A stretch of 64,000 nt of DNA from Gammaproteobacteria bacterium (GTDB lineage: Bacteria; Pseudomonadota; Gammaproteobacteria; Steroidobacterales; GCA-2729495): positions 1,414,992 to 1,478,991 of the forward strand of contig CP054183.1 of the NCBI GenBank assembly GCA_015709695.1. The letters run 5' to 3'. Numbering within the stretch: the first letter of the stretch is position 1; each line of letters opens with the position of its first letter. A program made the translations under genes and the position numbers. This document shows, one piece after another, positions 36,872 to 45,892 of the stretch. The notes under the pieces were generated by a model that worked only from the letters and a program-made list of their open reading frames with translations, ran no database searches and was not told the origin of the DNA.

Positions 36872-37552
36872 GTGCCGCCGGCCACGAACCCGACACCGAC
36901 CCTCGCCGAACGCTTCCGCGGCTTCCTGCCCGTGGTGGTGGATGTCGAGACCGGCGGTTTCAACGCCCGCACCGACGCGCTGCTGGAAATCGCCGCGGTG
37001 ATCATCGGCCTCGATGCCGAGGGCCGGCTGGTGCGCGGCGCCACCCACGCCTGGCATGTCACGCCCTTCAAGGGCGCCAACATCGAAGCCGCCGCGCTGC
37101 AGGTCACGGGCATCGATCCGCACCACCCGCTGCGCCCGGCGATACCCGAGCGCGAGGCCCTGCAGCGCATCTTCCGCGAGGTGCGCGCCGCCATGGCCGC
37201 GGCCGGCTGCACCCGCGCGGTGCTGGTCGGCCACAACGCGCACTTCGACCTCGGCTTCCTCAACGAGGCCATCGCCCGCAGCGAGATCAAGCGCAGCCCC
37301 TTCCATCCCTTCGCCATCTTCGACACCGCGACGCTGGCCGGCGTCGCCTTCGGCCAGACGGTGCTGGCGCGGGCCACGGTGGCCGCGGGCCTCGGCTGGG
37401 ACAGCAGCTCCGCGCACTCCGCCGTCTACGACGCGGAAATCACCGCCGACCTGTTCTGCGAGATCGTCAACCGCTTCCGCCCGATCTACGCCGCCACGCC
37501 GCCGCTGCCGGCCACGCTGCCGCCCGAGCCGCCCGACCCGCGCGACGCTTGA
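36872..37552 (+). CDS. rnt: Ribonuclease T
   Basis: DEDD-family 3'-5' exoribonuclease that trims tRNA and other stable RNAs. 226 residues. Exo I motif [10 protein letters not shown] (DxE), Exo [17 protein letters not shown] and Exo [17 protein letters not shown] with the catalytic His and Asp are all present, with [17 protein letters not shown] between. The GTG at 36872 is the only start that precedes the conserved [18 protein letters not shown]. Confidence 0.95.
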   Translation: MPPATNPTPTLAERFRGFLPVVVDVETGGFNARTDALLEIAAVIIGLDAEGRLVRGATHAWHVTPFKGANIEAAALQVTGIDPHHPLRPAIPEREALQRIFREVRAAMAAAGCTRAVLVGHNAHFDLGFLNEAIARSEIKRSPFHPFAIFDTATLAGVAFGQTVLARATVAAGLGWDSSSAHSAVYDAEITADLFCEIVNRFRPIYAATPPLPATLPPEPPDPRDA

Positions 37553-37586
37553 TCGGCCCGCCTGCCCCCCCTATCCTCTGGCTTCC

Positions 37587-37605
37587 ACGCACCCGGCGGG
37601 TGCGT
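37587..37605 (+). terminator. Perfect 8-bp hairpin between rnt and the PuuD-like gene
   Basis: ACGCACCC-GGC-GGGTGCGT is a perfect 8-bp stem with a 3-base loop, 34 bases after the rnt stop and 30 bases before the next start. There is no T-run. It could be a terminator-like element or an RNA structure in the next gene's leader. Confidence 0.35.
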
Positions 37606-37634
37606 TCACAACCATGTTCCGGGGGGAGCATTCC

Positions 37635-38231
37635 ATGAATCCACTGAATAGCGTCACGGGCGCCATCGTCACGGGCGTGGTGCTGATGATCCTCGTCGCC
37701 CTCGCCCTGCCGGGCGGCTTCGACTTCGCCAGCCTCGACCGACTGCTGCACATCATTTCGGGCATCACCTGGATCGGCCTGCTCTACTACTTCAACGTGG
37801 TGCAGATCCCGGCCCTCGCCGCCGCCGGCGCCGACAAGGGCGGGCCCGGCGGTGCCGGCATCACCCGCTACGTCGCGCCGCGCGCGCTGCTCTGGTTCCG
37901 CTGGGCGGCCGTGGTCACGGTGCTGAGCGGCGTACTGTTCATCGAATCGCACTACCGGGCCAGCGCCGGCGCCGGCCTCGGCCAGGTGCTGATGCTGCGC
38001 GAGGGTTTCGCGGTGATCGGCATCGGCTCCTGGCTCGGGCTGATCCTGCTGTTCAACGTCTGGGTGCTGATCTGGCCGAACCAGAAGAAGGTGCTCGGCA
38101 TCAAGCCCGCATCGGACGAGGAAAAGGCCCGGGCCCGCAAGGTCGCCACCGTGGCCTCGCGCGTCAACTTCGCCCTGTCCATCCCCATGCTGATGTGCAT
38201 GGGCGGCCAGAGCCACGGCCTGCCGTTCTGA
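37635..38231 (+). CDS. PuuD-like (urate hydroxylase N-domain) membrane protein
   Basis: A 198-residue membrane protein with about five hydrophobic segments. The line LHIISGITWIGLLYYFNVVQ is characteristic of the PuuD/Urate_ox_N family, as are the later GFAVIGIGSWLGLILLFNVW and RVNFALSIPMLMCMG. Full-length PuuD oxidises urate and has a C-terminal cytochrome c domain, which is absent here (no CxxCH). The short form is widespread in proteobacteria, and urate oxidation should not be assumed. Start ATG follows GGGGGGAGC; an upstream ATG at 37614 is less likely. Confidence 0.8.
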   Translation: MNPLNSVTGAIVTGVVLMILVALALPGGFDFASLDRLLHIISGITWIGLLYYFNVVQIPALAAAGADKGGPGGAGITRYVAPRALLWFRWAAVVTVLSGVLFIESHYRASAGAGLGQVLMLREGFAVIGIGSWLGLILLFNVWVLIWPNQKKVLGIKPASDEEKARARKVATVASRVNFALSIPMLMCMGGQSHGLPF

Positions 38232-38265
38232 TGCCACGGCGGCCGGCAGCCCGCGCAGCGCGGCC

Positions 38266-39138
38266 ATGAGCCAGGCCGCCCCGCCCGAGCGGCCGGAACC
38301 GCCCGCCGACCTCGCCGAGCAGGTGCGCCGTGCGCTGGCCGAGGACCTCGGCAGCGGCGACCTCACCGCCGCGCTGGTGCCCGCGGGCCAGCGCGCGCTG
38401 GCACGCATCACCGCGCGCGATGCCGCCGTGCTCTGCGGCCAGGCCTGGGTGGACGAGGTGTTCCGCCAGCTCGACCCGGCCATCCGCATCGACTGGCGGG
38501 CCGCGGAGGGCGCGCGGCTGGCGGCCGGCACGGTGGTCTGCGAACTGCGCGGCGCGGCGCGCCCGCTGCTCACCGGCGAGCGCAGCGCGCTCAATTTCCT
38601 GCAGACGCTGTCGGCCACCGCCACCGCGGCCCGGCGCTACGCCGATGCCGTTGCCGGCACCCGCGCGCGCATCCTCGACACCCGCAAGACGCTGCCCGGG
38701 CTGCGCCTCGCGCAGAAGTACGCGGTGCGCGTCGGCGGCGCGCACAACCACCGCATCGGCCTCTTCGACGCGATCCTGGTCAAGGAAAACCACATCGTCG
38801 CCGCCGGCGGCATCGCCGCCGTGGTGCAGGCCGCGCGCCGCCTGAGCCCCGGGGTGCTGCTGGAAGTGGAGGTCGAAACCCTGGCGCAGGCCGCGGAGGC
38901 GTTCGACGCCGGCGCCGACCGCCTGCTGCTCGACAACTTCCCCCTCGCCCGCATCGCCGAGGCCGTGCACCTGCGCGATGCGCGCTCGCCCACCACCGGG
39001 CTGGAAGCCTCCGGCGGCATCACGCTCGCCAACCTGCGCGAGGTGGCCGAAACCGGCGTGGACTTCATCTCCATCGGCGACCTGACCAAGAACATCCAGG
39101 CGGTGGACCTCTCCATGCGCTTCCAGTTTGGCGGCTGA
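38266..39138 (+). CDS. nadC: Quinolinate phosphoribosyltransferase
   Basis: NAD synthesis enzyme converting quinolinate and PRPP to nicotinate mononucleotide. 290 residues. Motifs: AEDLGSGDLTAALVP, GERSALNFLQTLS, ARILDTRKTLPGLRLAQKYAV, GGAHNHRIGLFDAILVKENH and the C-terminal EASGGITLANLREVAETGVD. All substrate-binding Arg/Lys/His positions I know for the family are visible. Confidence 0.96.
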   Translation: MSQAAPPERPEPPADLAEQVRRALAEDLGSGDLTAALVPAGQRALARITARDAAVLCGQAWVDEVFRQLDPAIRIDWRAAEGARLAAGTVVCELRGAARPLLTGERSALNFLQTLSATATAARRYADAVAGTRARILDTRKTLPGLRLAQKYAVRVGGAHNHRIGLFDAILVKENHIVAAGGIAAVVQAARRLSPGVLLEVEVETLAQAAEAFDAGADRLLLDNFPLARIAEAVHLRDARSPTTGLEASGGITLANLREVAETGVDFISIGDLTKNIQAVDLSMRFQFGG

Positions 39139-39149
39139 CCGCGGCCCCC

Positions 39150-39944
39150 GTGCCCGCCTCCTCCCCCGCATCGCCCCCCGCCGCCGACCTCGCGGATACG
39201 CTGCCCCTGTGGATCGCCGGCGTGCCGCGCGGCCGGCTGGCAGCGGTCGTGGCCGCCGCACTGGCGGCAGGCTCCGGCCTCGAGGAGTTCTTCGCACGCC
39301 ACGACGAGGGCTACACCCTGCGCGACGAGGGCCTGGACAGCATGGAGCGCGGCGCGCTGCTGCAACGCGCGGCACTCGCGCTGCGCGCCCGCGGCCTGGT
39401 GCCGGGCTGGCGCGACGAGCTCTGCGCACTCCTCGACGGCGAGCGCGAGCTGGCGCGCTTCGAGCGGGGCGCCTTCCGCACGCTCGGCCTGCGCAACCGC
39501 GCGGTGCACGTCAACGGCCGGCTCGAGGACGGGCGGCTGTGGATCGCCCGGCGCAGCGCCAGCAAGCCGAGCGCGCCGAACAAGCTCGACAACCTCGCCG
39601 CCGGCCTCATCAGCGCCGGGGAGAGCCCCGAGCAGTGCGCCCGCCGCGAACTCTGGGAAGAAGCCGGCGTGCCGGCCGCCCTCGCCGCCCCGCTGCGTTT
39701 CCCGGGCGTCACGCTGCACAGCCTGCGGCGCATCGCCCACGGCGTGCACGACGAGCTGCTGTTCTGCGCCGACCTGATGCTGCCGGCGGATTTCACGCCC
39801 CGCTGCCAGGACGGCGAGGTGCAGGCCTTCTACCGCATGACCCCCGCCGAGGTGGCCGCGGCCCTCGCCCGGGGAGAGTTCAGCATCGAGGCCGGCCTCG
39901 TGGTCGCCGACTGCCTGCGCCGCCGGGGCCGCGATCCGCGATAA
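39150..39944 (+). CDS. Nudix hydrolase, DUF4743 type
   Basis: A 264-residue protein with an N-terminal DUF4743 region (about residues 15-115) and a Nudix domain. The Nudix box is complete: GLISAGESPEQCARRELWEEAGV (G-x5-E-x7-RELWEEAGV, residues about 151-173). Relatives include the fungal Nudix protein YJR142W and the domain fused to thiamine pyrophosphokinase in fission yeast; oxidised thiamine diphosphate analogues have been proposed as substrates. The GTG at 39150 lies 11 bases after nadC. A GATAAT hexamer overlaps its stop. Confidence 0.88.
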   Translation: MPASSPASPPAADLADTLPLWIAGVPRGRLAAVVAAALAAGSGLEEFFARHDEGYTLRDEGLDSMERGALLQRAALALRARGLVPGWRDELCALLDGERELARFERGAFRTLGLRNRAVHVNGRLEDGRLWIARRSASKPSAPNKLDNLAAGLISAGESPEQCARRELWEEAGVPAALAAPLRFPGVTLHSLRRIAHGVHDELLFCADLMLPADFTPRCQDGEVQAFYRMTPAEVAAALARGEFSIEAGLVVADCLRRRGRDPR

Positions 39945-39951
39945 TGCGCCG

Positions 39952-40434
39952 ATGCCCTCCTTCGACATCGTCTCGGAACTCGACACCCACGAGGTGACCA
40001 ACGCGGTCGACCAGGCCAACCGCGAGGTCGGCACACGCTTCGACTTCAAGGGCAGCAACGCCCGCTTCGAGCTGGCGAAGCTCGTGATCACGCTGCACGC
40101 CCAGGCCGAGTTCCAGCTCAGGCAGATGCTGGAGATCCTCCGCCTCAAGCTCACCCGGCGCGGCATCGACCTCGGCTGCATGGAGGTCGCCGACCCGGCC
40201 GTCGCCGGTCAGTCCGCCACCCAGGTGGTCACGCTAAGGCACGGCATCGACGCCGACACCGCCCGCCGCCTGCAGCGCCTGATCAAGGATTCGCGCCTCA
40301 AGGTGCAGGCCGCCATCCAGGGCGAACAGCTGCGCGTCACCGGCAAGAAGCGCGACGACCTGCAGGCCGTCATCGCCCAGGTGCGCGCCGCGCGCATCGA
40401 GCTGCCCCTGCAGTTCACCAACTTCCGCGACTGA
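39952..40434 (+). CDS. yajQ: YajQ-family nucleotide-binding protein
   Basis: A 160-residue protein with the diagnostic N-terminus [20 protein letters not shown] and [10 protein letters not shown], and the C-terminal [15 protein letters not shown]. In Xanthomonas and Pseudomonas YajQ proteins bind cyclic di-GMP and control virulence genes; they also bind nucleic acid. Start only 7 bases after the Nudix gene. It shares the window with a GGDEF-EAL protein. Confidence 0.95.
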   Translation: MPSFDIVSELDTHEVTNAVDQANREVGTRFDFKGSNARFELAKLVITLHAQAEFQLRQMLEILRLKLTRRGIDLGCMEVADPAVAGQSATQVVTLRHGIDADTARRLQRLIKDSRLKVQAAIQGEQLRVTGKKRDDLQAVIAQVRAARIELPLQFTNFRD

Positions 40435-40474
40435 CCCCGCGGGCCAGACCACCACGCCACACCGGAGCACCACC

Positions 40475-40957
<483 letters not shown>

Positions 40958-41284
40958 GGCCGGGTGTCCACAGAAGCGGGTCAACTCCAGGCGACGCCCC
41001 ACTTATGGGGGTCGTCGAGGCTGCCGATCCAGCGTGCGTGATGAATGACAGATCCCAAGGCTGATCGCAGGGCCGTCATGAGCAGAATCCGGGGGTGCCC
41101 GAGACCGTGGGCGTTGCGCTCTTGCCTGGGGCGGACAGGCAGGTCTTTCACGAGTCGCCGCTTTTCTATTTTAAGACAATCACTTGCAGTCGCCCTGGTG
41201 ATCGAGTAGCCCAGTTGCCTTCGATGTTATAACATCCGTTATACTGCTGGGGATCGCGAATGCTGTGCACCAAGGGAGTGACGC
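40958..41284. other. 327-base gap between ppiB and the toxin-antitoxin pair
   Basis: No convincing gene. Base composition falls toward the right end (CTATTTTAAGACAATCAC around 41165-41183). A stem TGCCTG-GGGCGGA-CAGGCA lies near 41124-41145. The right edge carries the promoter of the next operon. The segment TGTCCACAGAAGCGGGTCAA at 40966-40985 resembles insertion-sequence ends in style, but no partner repeat was found, so I do not call an IS remnant. Confidence 0.5.
41215..41245 (+). promoter_or_regulatory. Promoter and operator of the AbrB-Doc operon
   Basis: TTGCCT at 41215-41220 and TATACT at 41240-41245 (spacing 19) or TTATAC at 41239 (spacing 18) form a likely promoter. Between them lies the perfect 10-bp palindrome TGTTATAACA at 41225-41234, and GTTATA is directly repeated at 41226 and 41238. 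This is a good candidate for autorepression by the antitoxin. Confidence 0.55.
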
Positions 41285-41512
41285 ATGGCTGCTGTGCTGA
41301 AGATTCGAAAGATCGGCAATTCCCTCGGGGTGATTCTCCCGAAGGAGGCCCTGGATGCCCTGCGCGTATCGGATGGCGATGAGCTCACCGTGGCGAGAAC
41401 CGAACGAGGGCTGGAGCTGTCGCCCCTGGACCCCGAGTTTGAGATGAAACTCAAGGGATTCGAAAAGACCCGCCGGAAGTACCGCAACGCCCTGCGGCGA
41501 CTGGCGCAGTAA
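41285..41512 (+). CDS. AbrB/MazE-type antitoxin
   Basis: A 75-residue SpoVT/AbrB-fold DNA-binding protein: VLKIRKIGNSLGVILPKEAL is the swapped-hairpin signature, and LRVSDGDELTVARTERGLEL completes the barrel. The C-terminal tail (residues 52-75, basic and helical) would bind the toxin. It is followed 6 bases later by a Doc toxin, so it is the antitoxin of the pair and probably represses its own promoter. Confidence 0.9.
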   Translation: MAAVLKIRKIGNSLGVILPKEALDALRVSDGDELTVARTERGLELSPLDPEFEMKLKGFEKTRRKYRNALRRLAQ

Positions 41513-41518
41513 GCGGCC

Positions 41519-41926
41519 TTGTCGATCTTCTGGCTGACTCAGCGGGACATCAGACATTTCTACGCCGAGCTCCTGAGCGAGCACGGCGGGTTAGCCGGAG
41601 CCCCCAATGAGGGCGCGCTGGATTCTACGCTCGCACGCCCTCATAACTTGCTGGCCTACGAACCTGAAAGCTCTCTGGCCAGATTGGCTGCCAGCTATGC
41701 CTTTGGCTTTGCGCGCAATCATTGCTTCCCAGATGGCAACAAACGCATTGCGCTGACGGCGATCGGTGTCTTCTTGTACGTCAATGGGAAAGAACTCATC
41801 GCATCTGAAACCGATGCAGCCCTCACCATCGAGTCCGTGGCAGGTGGCGAGACGAGCGAAGAAGAACTCGCAGCCTGGATAGAAGGGAACTCCAGGCTGC
41901 TGGACGACGCAGGACAAGTGCCCTAG
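41519..41926 (+). CDS. doc: Doc-type Fic toxin
   Basis: A 135-residue death-on-curing protein. The Fic motif reads HCFPDGNKRIAL; the K in GNKR in place of the usual G of Fic AMP-transferases is the Doc variant, which in phage P1 phosphorylates EF-Tu and stops translation. The N-terminus LTQRDIRHFYAELLSEHGG and the GALDSTLARP helix are typical. It begins with TTG at 41519 and overlaps the convergent small gene by 4 bases. Codon use is less GC-rich than in neighbouring housekeeping genes, consistent with acquisition. Confidence 0.9.
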   Translation: MSIFWLTQRDIRHFYAELLSEHGGLAGAPNEGALDSTLARPHNLLAYEPESSLARLAASYAFGFARNHCFPDGNKRIALTAIGVFLYVNGKELIASETDAALTIESVAGGETSEEELAAWIEGNSRLLDDAGQVP

Positions 41927-42177
41927 CCACTCCGGGCCGGCGGCTCGCCGACGATCGCGTGAATGCCCTCCTCGGCTACGGTTCGCTGGAACTCCTCCCA
42001 GGCCTTCTGATCGGTCTCGAACTGGTCATCCCAGACAGTGGAGTTTCGATACTCGTCCACCACCTCCAGTATCCACTGGCTGGTCGGCCCCCTGTAGATT
42101 TCCACCTCGACCGTATGACCCTGCTGCGTCACCGCCTGACACAAGGGCGACATGATCAATTCGTCATCGCTTTCCAT
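41923..42177 (-). CDS. Small conserved protein of unknown function
   Basis: An 84-residue protein with a short beta-sheet core (VEVEIYRG, QWILEVVDEYRNSTVWDDQF) and an acidic helical C-terminal half. I recall similar short proteins in other gammaproteobacteria, but no function is known to me. No helix-turn-helix, membrane segment or signal peptide. It is convergent with doc and shares its lower GC. An internal ATG at 42153 is an alternative start. Confidence 0.6.
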   Translation of the reverse strand: MESDDELIMSPLCQAVTQQGHTVEVEIYRGPTSQWILEVVDEYRNSTVWDDQFETDQKAWEEFQRTVAEEGIHAIVGEPPARSG

Positions 42178-42356
42178 TTCAGAAATCCCGGGCAGAGACC
42201 ACCGTCAACAACCGGAAACCAGGTCGGCTGAGTGCTGGAACAATACGAGCCACCTTCCCAAGGAACACTACACTCACGACAAACCGCTCTTGCGGCGCGT
42301 TCGATTCCTGAGCCCGCGGAGTTCCCCGGGGGCCTCTCGTGGCTGAGTACCCCCCC

Positions 42357-45014
42357 TCACCCATTCACCACCGAAGCCGCCATCAGGATGCGCTTGGGCT
42401 CGGAGATGCCGTAGCCCTGGGCGTAGTCCACGCCCATGCCCTTGAGCATGGTGATGATCTCGGCGTTGGCGGCGTATTCGGCGATGGTCTGCTTGCCGGT
42501 GAGGTGGCCGATCTCGTTGATGGAGCGGACCATCTCGCGATCGATGGGGTCGTGGAGGATTTCCTTGACGAAGCTGCCGTCGATCTTCAGGTAGTCGACG
42601 GGGAAGTGCTTGAGGTAGCCGAAGGAGGACAGGCCGGTGCCGAAGTCGTCCAGGGCGAACTTGCAGCCGAGCTCCTTCAGCGCGTTGATGAAGCGGCTGG
42701 CCTGGGCGTAGCTGGCGATGGCCGAGGTCTCGGTGATCTCGAAGCAGATCTTCGTGGGGTCGAGGCCGCTGCGCTGGAACTGGCGGACGACGAACGGCAG
42801 GAAGTCGTCGTCGACGAGGCTCTGGCCGGAAAGGTTGATGGAGCAGAGCGCGAGGCGCTCGCGCTCGTCGGTGTCGGAGACCAGCCAGCGGAAGGCGGTC
42901 TCCACCACCCAGCGGTCGATGCGCGGGGTGATGCCATAGCGCTCGGCGGCGGCGATGAACAGATCGGGCGACACCAGCGCGCCCTGCTCGTCGCGCATGC
43001 GCAGCAGGATCTCGTAGTGGGCGCCGAACTCCTCGGCCTGCAGCGGCTGGATGGGCATGCGGAACAGCTCGAAGCGTGATTCCTCCAGCGCACTGGTGAT
43101 GCGCGCGGCCCACTGCATCTCGCGCCGCCGGCGCATCAGGTCGAGGTCGTTTTCCTGGTAGCTGTAGATGCGGTTGCGCCCGGCCGCCTTCGCGGCCTGG
43201 CAGGCGCTGTCTCCCGCGGAGAGCAGCGCGGCGACGTCCTGGGTCTCGGCGGTGATGGGCACCACGCCGATGCTGGTGCCGAGGCGGAAGCTGCGGTCAT
43301 CCCAGTTGAACTTGTGTTCCTGGATCGCCGTCTTCAGGCCCTCGGCGGCCTTCAGCGCCTCCTCCAGCGTGCAGCTCTCGAGCAGCAGGCCGAACTCGTC
43401 GCCGCCGAGGCGGGCCAGCGTGTCGCGCCAGCGGATCTTCGACTTCAGCAGCGCACCGAGCTGCCCGAGCAGCGCGTCGCCGGCGCCGTGGCCGCAGGAG
43501 TCGTTGACCATCTTGAACTGGTCGAGGTCGAGGTAGCAGAGCGCATAGGATGTCTCCCGCGCCTTGGCGCTCTTCAGCGCCCGCTCCAGCCGGTTCTCGA
43601 ATTCGCGGCGGTTGACCAGCCCGGTGAGGATGTCGTGGCTGGCATGGTAGGACAGCCGGCGGTTGAGCTCGCGCGACTCGCTGACGTCGTGGAACACCAG
43701 CACGGCGCCGGTCACCTCGCCGCGGTCGTTGCGGATCGGCGCCGCAGTGCTCTCGATGTAGATCTCGTTGCCGTCGCGGCGGATCAGCAGCGTGGGCCGC
43801 ACCGACTTGATCGGCCGCGTGCGGCGGATCGCCACCGAGAGCGGGTTCTCCAGCGGCTCGCAGGTCTCCTCGTGGAAGCCGCGGAACACCTCGTCGATGC
43901 GCCGGCCGGCGGCTTCCTCGAGGCGCCAGCCGGTCAGCTCCTCGGCCACCGGGTTGAGATATTCCACGTGGCACTCGGCATCCGTGGTCACCACGCCGTC
44001 GCCGATGGACTGCAGCGTGATCTGCGCGCTCTCCTTCTCGCGGAACAGCGCCTCCTCGTAGATCTTCTGCTCGGTGATGTCCGTCTCCACGCCGATCAGC
44101 CGGCGCAGGCGGCCCTCGCCGTCGAGCAGGGCCCGCGCCCGGCAGTGCATCCAGCGCCACTCGCCGTCCTTGCGCTGCATGCGGTGCACGCTCTCGAACA
44201 GCGGCGTGCGCCCGGCGATGTGATCGCGCAGCCGCGCCTGCACCCGGGGCAGCTCGTCGGTATGCAGCAGCCGCCGCCAGTCGATCGGCGCCTTGCGCAG
44301 GTCTTCCTCCGTGTAGCCCATGATCGCCAGCCAGCGCGGCGAGAAGTGCATCGCGCCATCGCGCGGGTCGAAATCCCAGCTGCCATCGTTGGCGGTGGCG
44401 ATCAGCACCGCATCGCGCTCGGCGATCTCGGCCAGCGCCTGCCGCGCCCGCGAGCGCTCCAGGCCCGAGGCCAGGCTCGAGCCGAGCAGCTTCAGCAGCA
44501 GCTGGTGGTCGGCGTTCCAGGCCGCCTGCGGCTGACCGTAGAAGAAGGCGATGAAGCCCGCGCGGTGCCCGGCCACCTCGAAGCCCACCAGCAGCGCCGC
44601 GGCGGCCCCCAGGCTGCGCAGGCGCGCGGCATCGGCCTGCTGGGCGCTGGCCGGGGCCGAGGTGTCGGCGATGCCGAGCAGGCGCAGGTGCACCAGGCTG
44701 GCGTCCAGCCAGGGCCAGGCGGCGAGCGCCTCGCCCTGCAGGGTCTCGGGATTGATGGCGGTGAAGGCGTCGCGGGCCGCGAACACGCGCTGCACGCGCG
44801 CGCCGGTGGGATCCATGAGCACCACGGCGACGGCATCGCAGCCGGTGCCGGTACGCAGGGTCTCGGCGCCGGCGCCCACCAGGGCGGCGGCATCGATCTC
44901 GTCGAGGTTCTGGAAATCGACGGCGACCTTGGTCAGCGCGATGTCGAGGCCGCCGGCCGTGCGGCTGCTCCCGAGCAGTTGCTGCAGTCCCGTCAGCGTT
45001 GAACCGTGATCCAC
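42357..45014 (-). CDS. GAF/PAS-GGDEF-EAL cyclic di-GMP protein
   Basis: An 885-residue sensor with the start taken as GTG at 45014 (GTGs at 45065 and 45101 are alternatives). An N-terminal GAF-like domain (1-190) is followed by two PAS/PAC domains (about 205-325 and 335-455). The GGDEF domain has an intact RLGGDEFGLLLE at residues 537-541. The EAL domain begins EILLR at 668 (EAL written EIL) and keeps INLSG, FEITET, LDDFGTG, YLKIDG, a TIAE glutamate and AQGYGI. Both cyclase and phosphodiesterase activity are therefore possible; the balance cannot be read. No transmembrane segment was seen, so it is probably cytoplasmic. Confidence 0.92.
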   Translation of the reverse strand: MDHGSTLTGLQQLLGSSRTAGGLDIALTKVAVDFQNLDEIDAAALVGAGAETLRTGTGCDAVAVVLMDPTGARVQRVFAARDAFTAINPETLQGEALAAWPWLDASLVHLRLLGIADTSAPASAQQADAARLRSLGAAAALLVGFEVAGHRAGFIAFFYGQPQAAWNADHQLLLKLLGSSLASGLERSRARQALAEIAERDAVLIATANDGSWDFDPRDGAMHFSPRWLAIMGYTEEDLRKAPIDWRRLLHTDELPRVQARLRDHIAGRTPLFESVHRMQRKDGEWRWMHCRARALLDGEGRLRRLIGVETDITEQKIYEEALFREKESAQITLQSIGDGVVTTDAECHVEYLNPVAEELTGWRLEEAAGRRIDEVFRGFHEETCEPLENPLSVAIRRTRPIKSVRPTLLIRRDGNEIYIESTAAPIRNDRGEVTGAVLVFHDVSESRELNRRLSYHASHDILTGLVNRREFENRLERALKSAKARETSYALCYLDLDQFKMVNDSCGHGAGDALLGQLGALLKSKIRWRDTLARLGGDEFGLLLESCTLEEALKAAEGLKTAIQEHKFNWDDRSFRLGTSIGVVPITAETQDVAALLSAGDSACQAAKAAGRNRIYSYQENDLDLMRRRREMQWAARITSALEESRFELFRMPIQPLQAEEFGAHYEILLRMRDEQGALVSPDLFIAAAERYGITPRIDRWVVETAFRWLVSDTDERERLALCSINLSGQSLVDDDFLPFVVRQFQRSGLDPTKICFEITETSAIASYAQASRFINALKELGCKFALDDFGTGLSSFGYLKHFPVDYLKIDGSFVKEILHDPIDREMVRSINEIGHLTGKQTIAEYAANAEIITMLKGMGVDYAQGYGISEPKRILMAASVVNG

Positions 45015-45156
45015 GGTGGCGATGGCTCTCGCGCCTCCCCAGACGCTTGCCCCGCATTCTGCCACGAAAATCGTGGAATACAAGCTAAGCCCATGAATCA
45101 CCGGGAGTTGGTCTGGAGGCTGCCTGCGGCGCGGGGTTCGGACACAATACACGCGC

Positions 45157-45798
45157 ATGCATGTCGTCGTCGTTCCCGTCACGCCCTTCCAGCAGAACTG
45201 CTCGCTGCTGCGCTGCGATTCCGGCCGCGCCGGCGCCGTCATCGACCCGGGCGGCGACATCGGGCAGATCCTCGCCACCGCGCAAGCCGAGGGCATCGAC
45301 ATCGGCAAGGTGCTGCTGACGCATGCGCATATCGATCATGCCGGGGCCGCGGCGGAGCTCGCGGCGCGGCTCGGCGTGCCCATCGAGGGGCCACAGCGCG
45401 AGGACCAGTTCTGGATCGAGAAGCTGCCCGAGCAGAGCCGGATGTTCGGCTTCCCGCCGGCCGCGGCCTTCACGCCGGCGCGCTGGCTCGAGCACGGCGA
45501 CCGGGTCGGCGTCGGTGACGAGGAGCTGGAGGTGCTGCACACGCCAGGCCACACGCCCGGCCACGTGGTGTTCTTCCACCGCCGCGACCGCATCGCCTTC
45601 GTCGGCGACGTGCTCTTCGCCGGCTCCGTCGGCCGCACCGACTTCCCCCGCGGCGACTTCGCCACGCTGGTGGACTCCATCACGCACCGCCTCTGGCCGC
45701 TCGGCGACGATGTCACCTTCATCCCCGGCCACGGCCCCACCTCCACCTTCGGCCAGGAACGGCAGAGCAACCCCTTCGTCGGCGACGCCGCGCTTTGA
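45157..45798 (+). CDS. MBL-fold metallo-hydrolase, YcbL/glyoxalase II-like
   Basis: A 213-residue metallo-beta-lactamase-fold protein. The metal motif is THAHIDHAGAA (THxHxDH), with the third His in HTPGHTPGHVVF, the bridging Asp in FVGDVLFAGSVGRTDFP and the last His in IPGHGPTSTFG. The pattern resembles YcbL/type II glyoxalases acting on glutathione thioesters. Divergent from the GGDEF-EAL gene and followed by dispersed repeats. Confidence 0.92.
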   Translation: MHVVVVPVTPFQQNCSLLRCDSGRAGAVIDPGGDIGQILATAQAEGIDIGKVLLTHAHIDHAGAAAELAARLGVPIEGPQREDQFWIEKLPEQSRMFGFPPAAAFTPARWLEHGDRVGVGDEELEVLHTPGHTPGHVVFFHRRDRIAFVGDVLFAGSVGRTDFPRGDFATLVDSITHRLWPLGDDVTFIPGHGPTSTFGQERQSNPFVGDAAL

Positions 45799-45892
45799 GG
45801 GTGCCAGGTCGGGCGTTTCGGGTTTTTCGGGGTTGAGGGTGCCAGGCCGGGCGTTTCGGGCTTGTCGGGCTTGTCGGGCTTGTCGGGCCTGT
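45799..45892 (+). repeat. Dispersed GGTGCCAGG/CGGGCTTGTCGGG repeat, two copies
   Basis: Two elements in tandem: one at 45799-45831 and one at 45837-45888, the second with the CTTGTCGGG end repeated three times. They fill the gap between two convergent stop codons. The same element recurs at 53.5-53.7 kb and, inverted, at 55.2 kb. Confidence 0.85.

Noticed and set aside
40966..41160. Possible insertion-sequence remnant after ppiB
   Set aside because: One IS-end-like string only; no inverted partner, target duplication or transposase fragment.
41180..41584. 134-residue minus-strand frame opposite the antitoxin
   Set aside because: Covers the promoter and the antitoxin gene in antisense; no ribosome site or family pattern.
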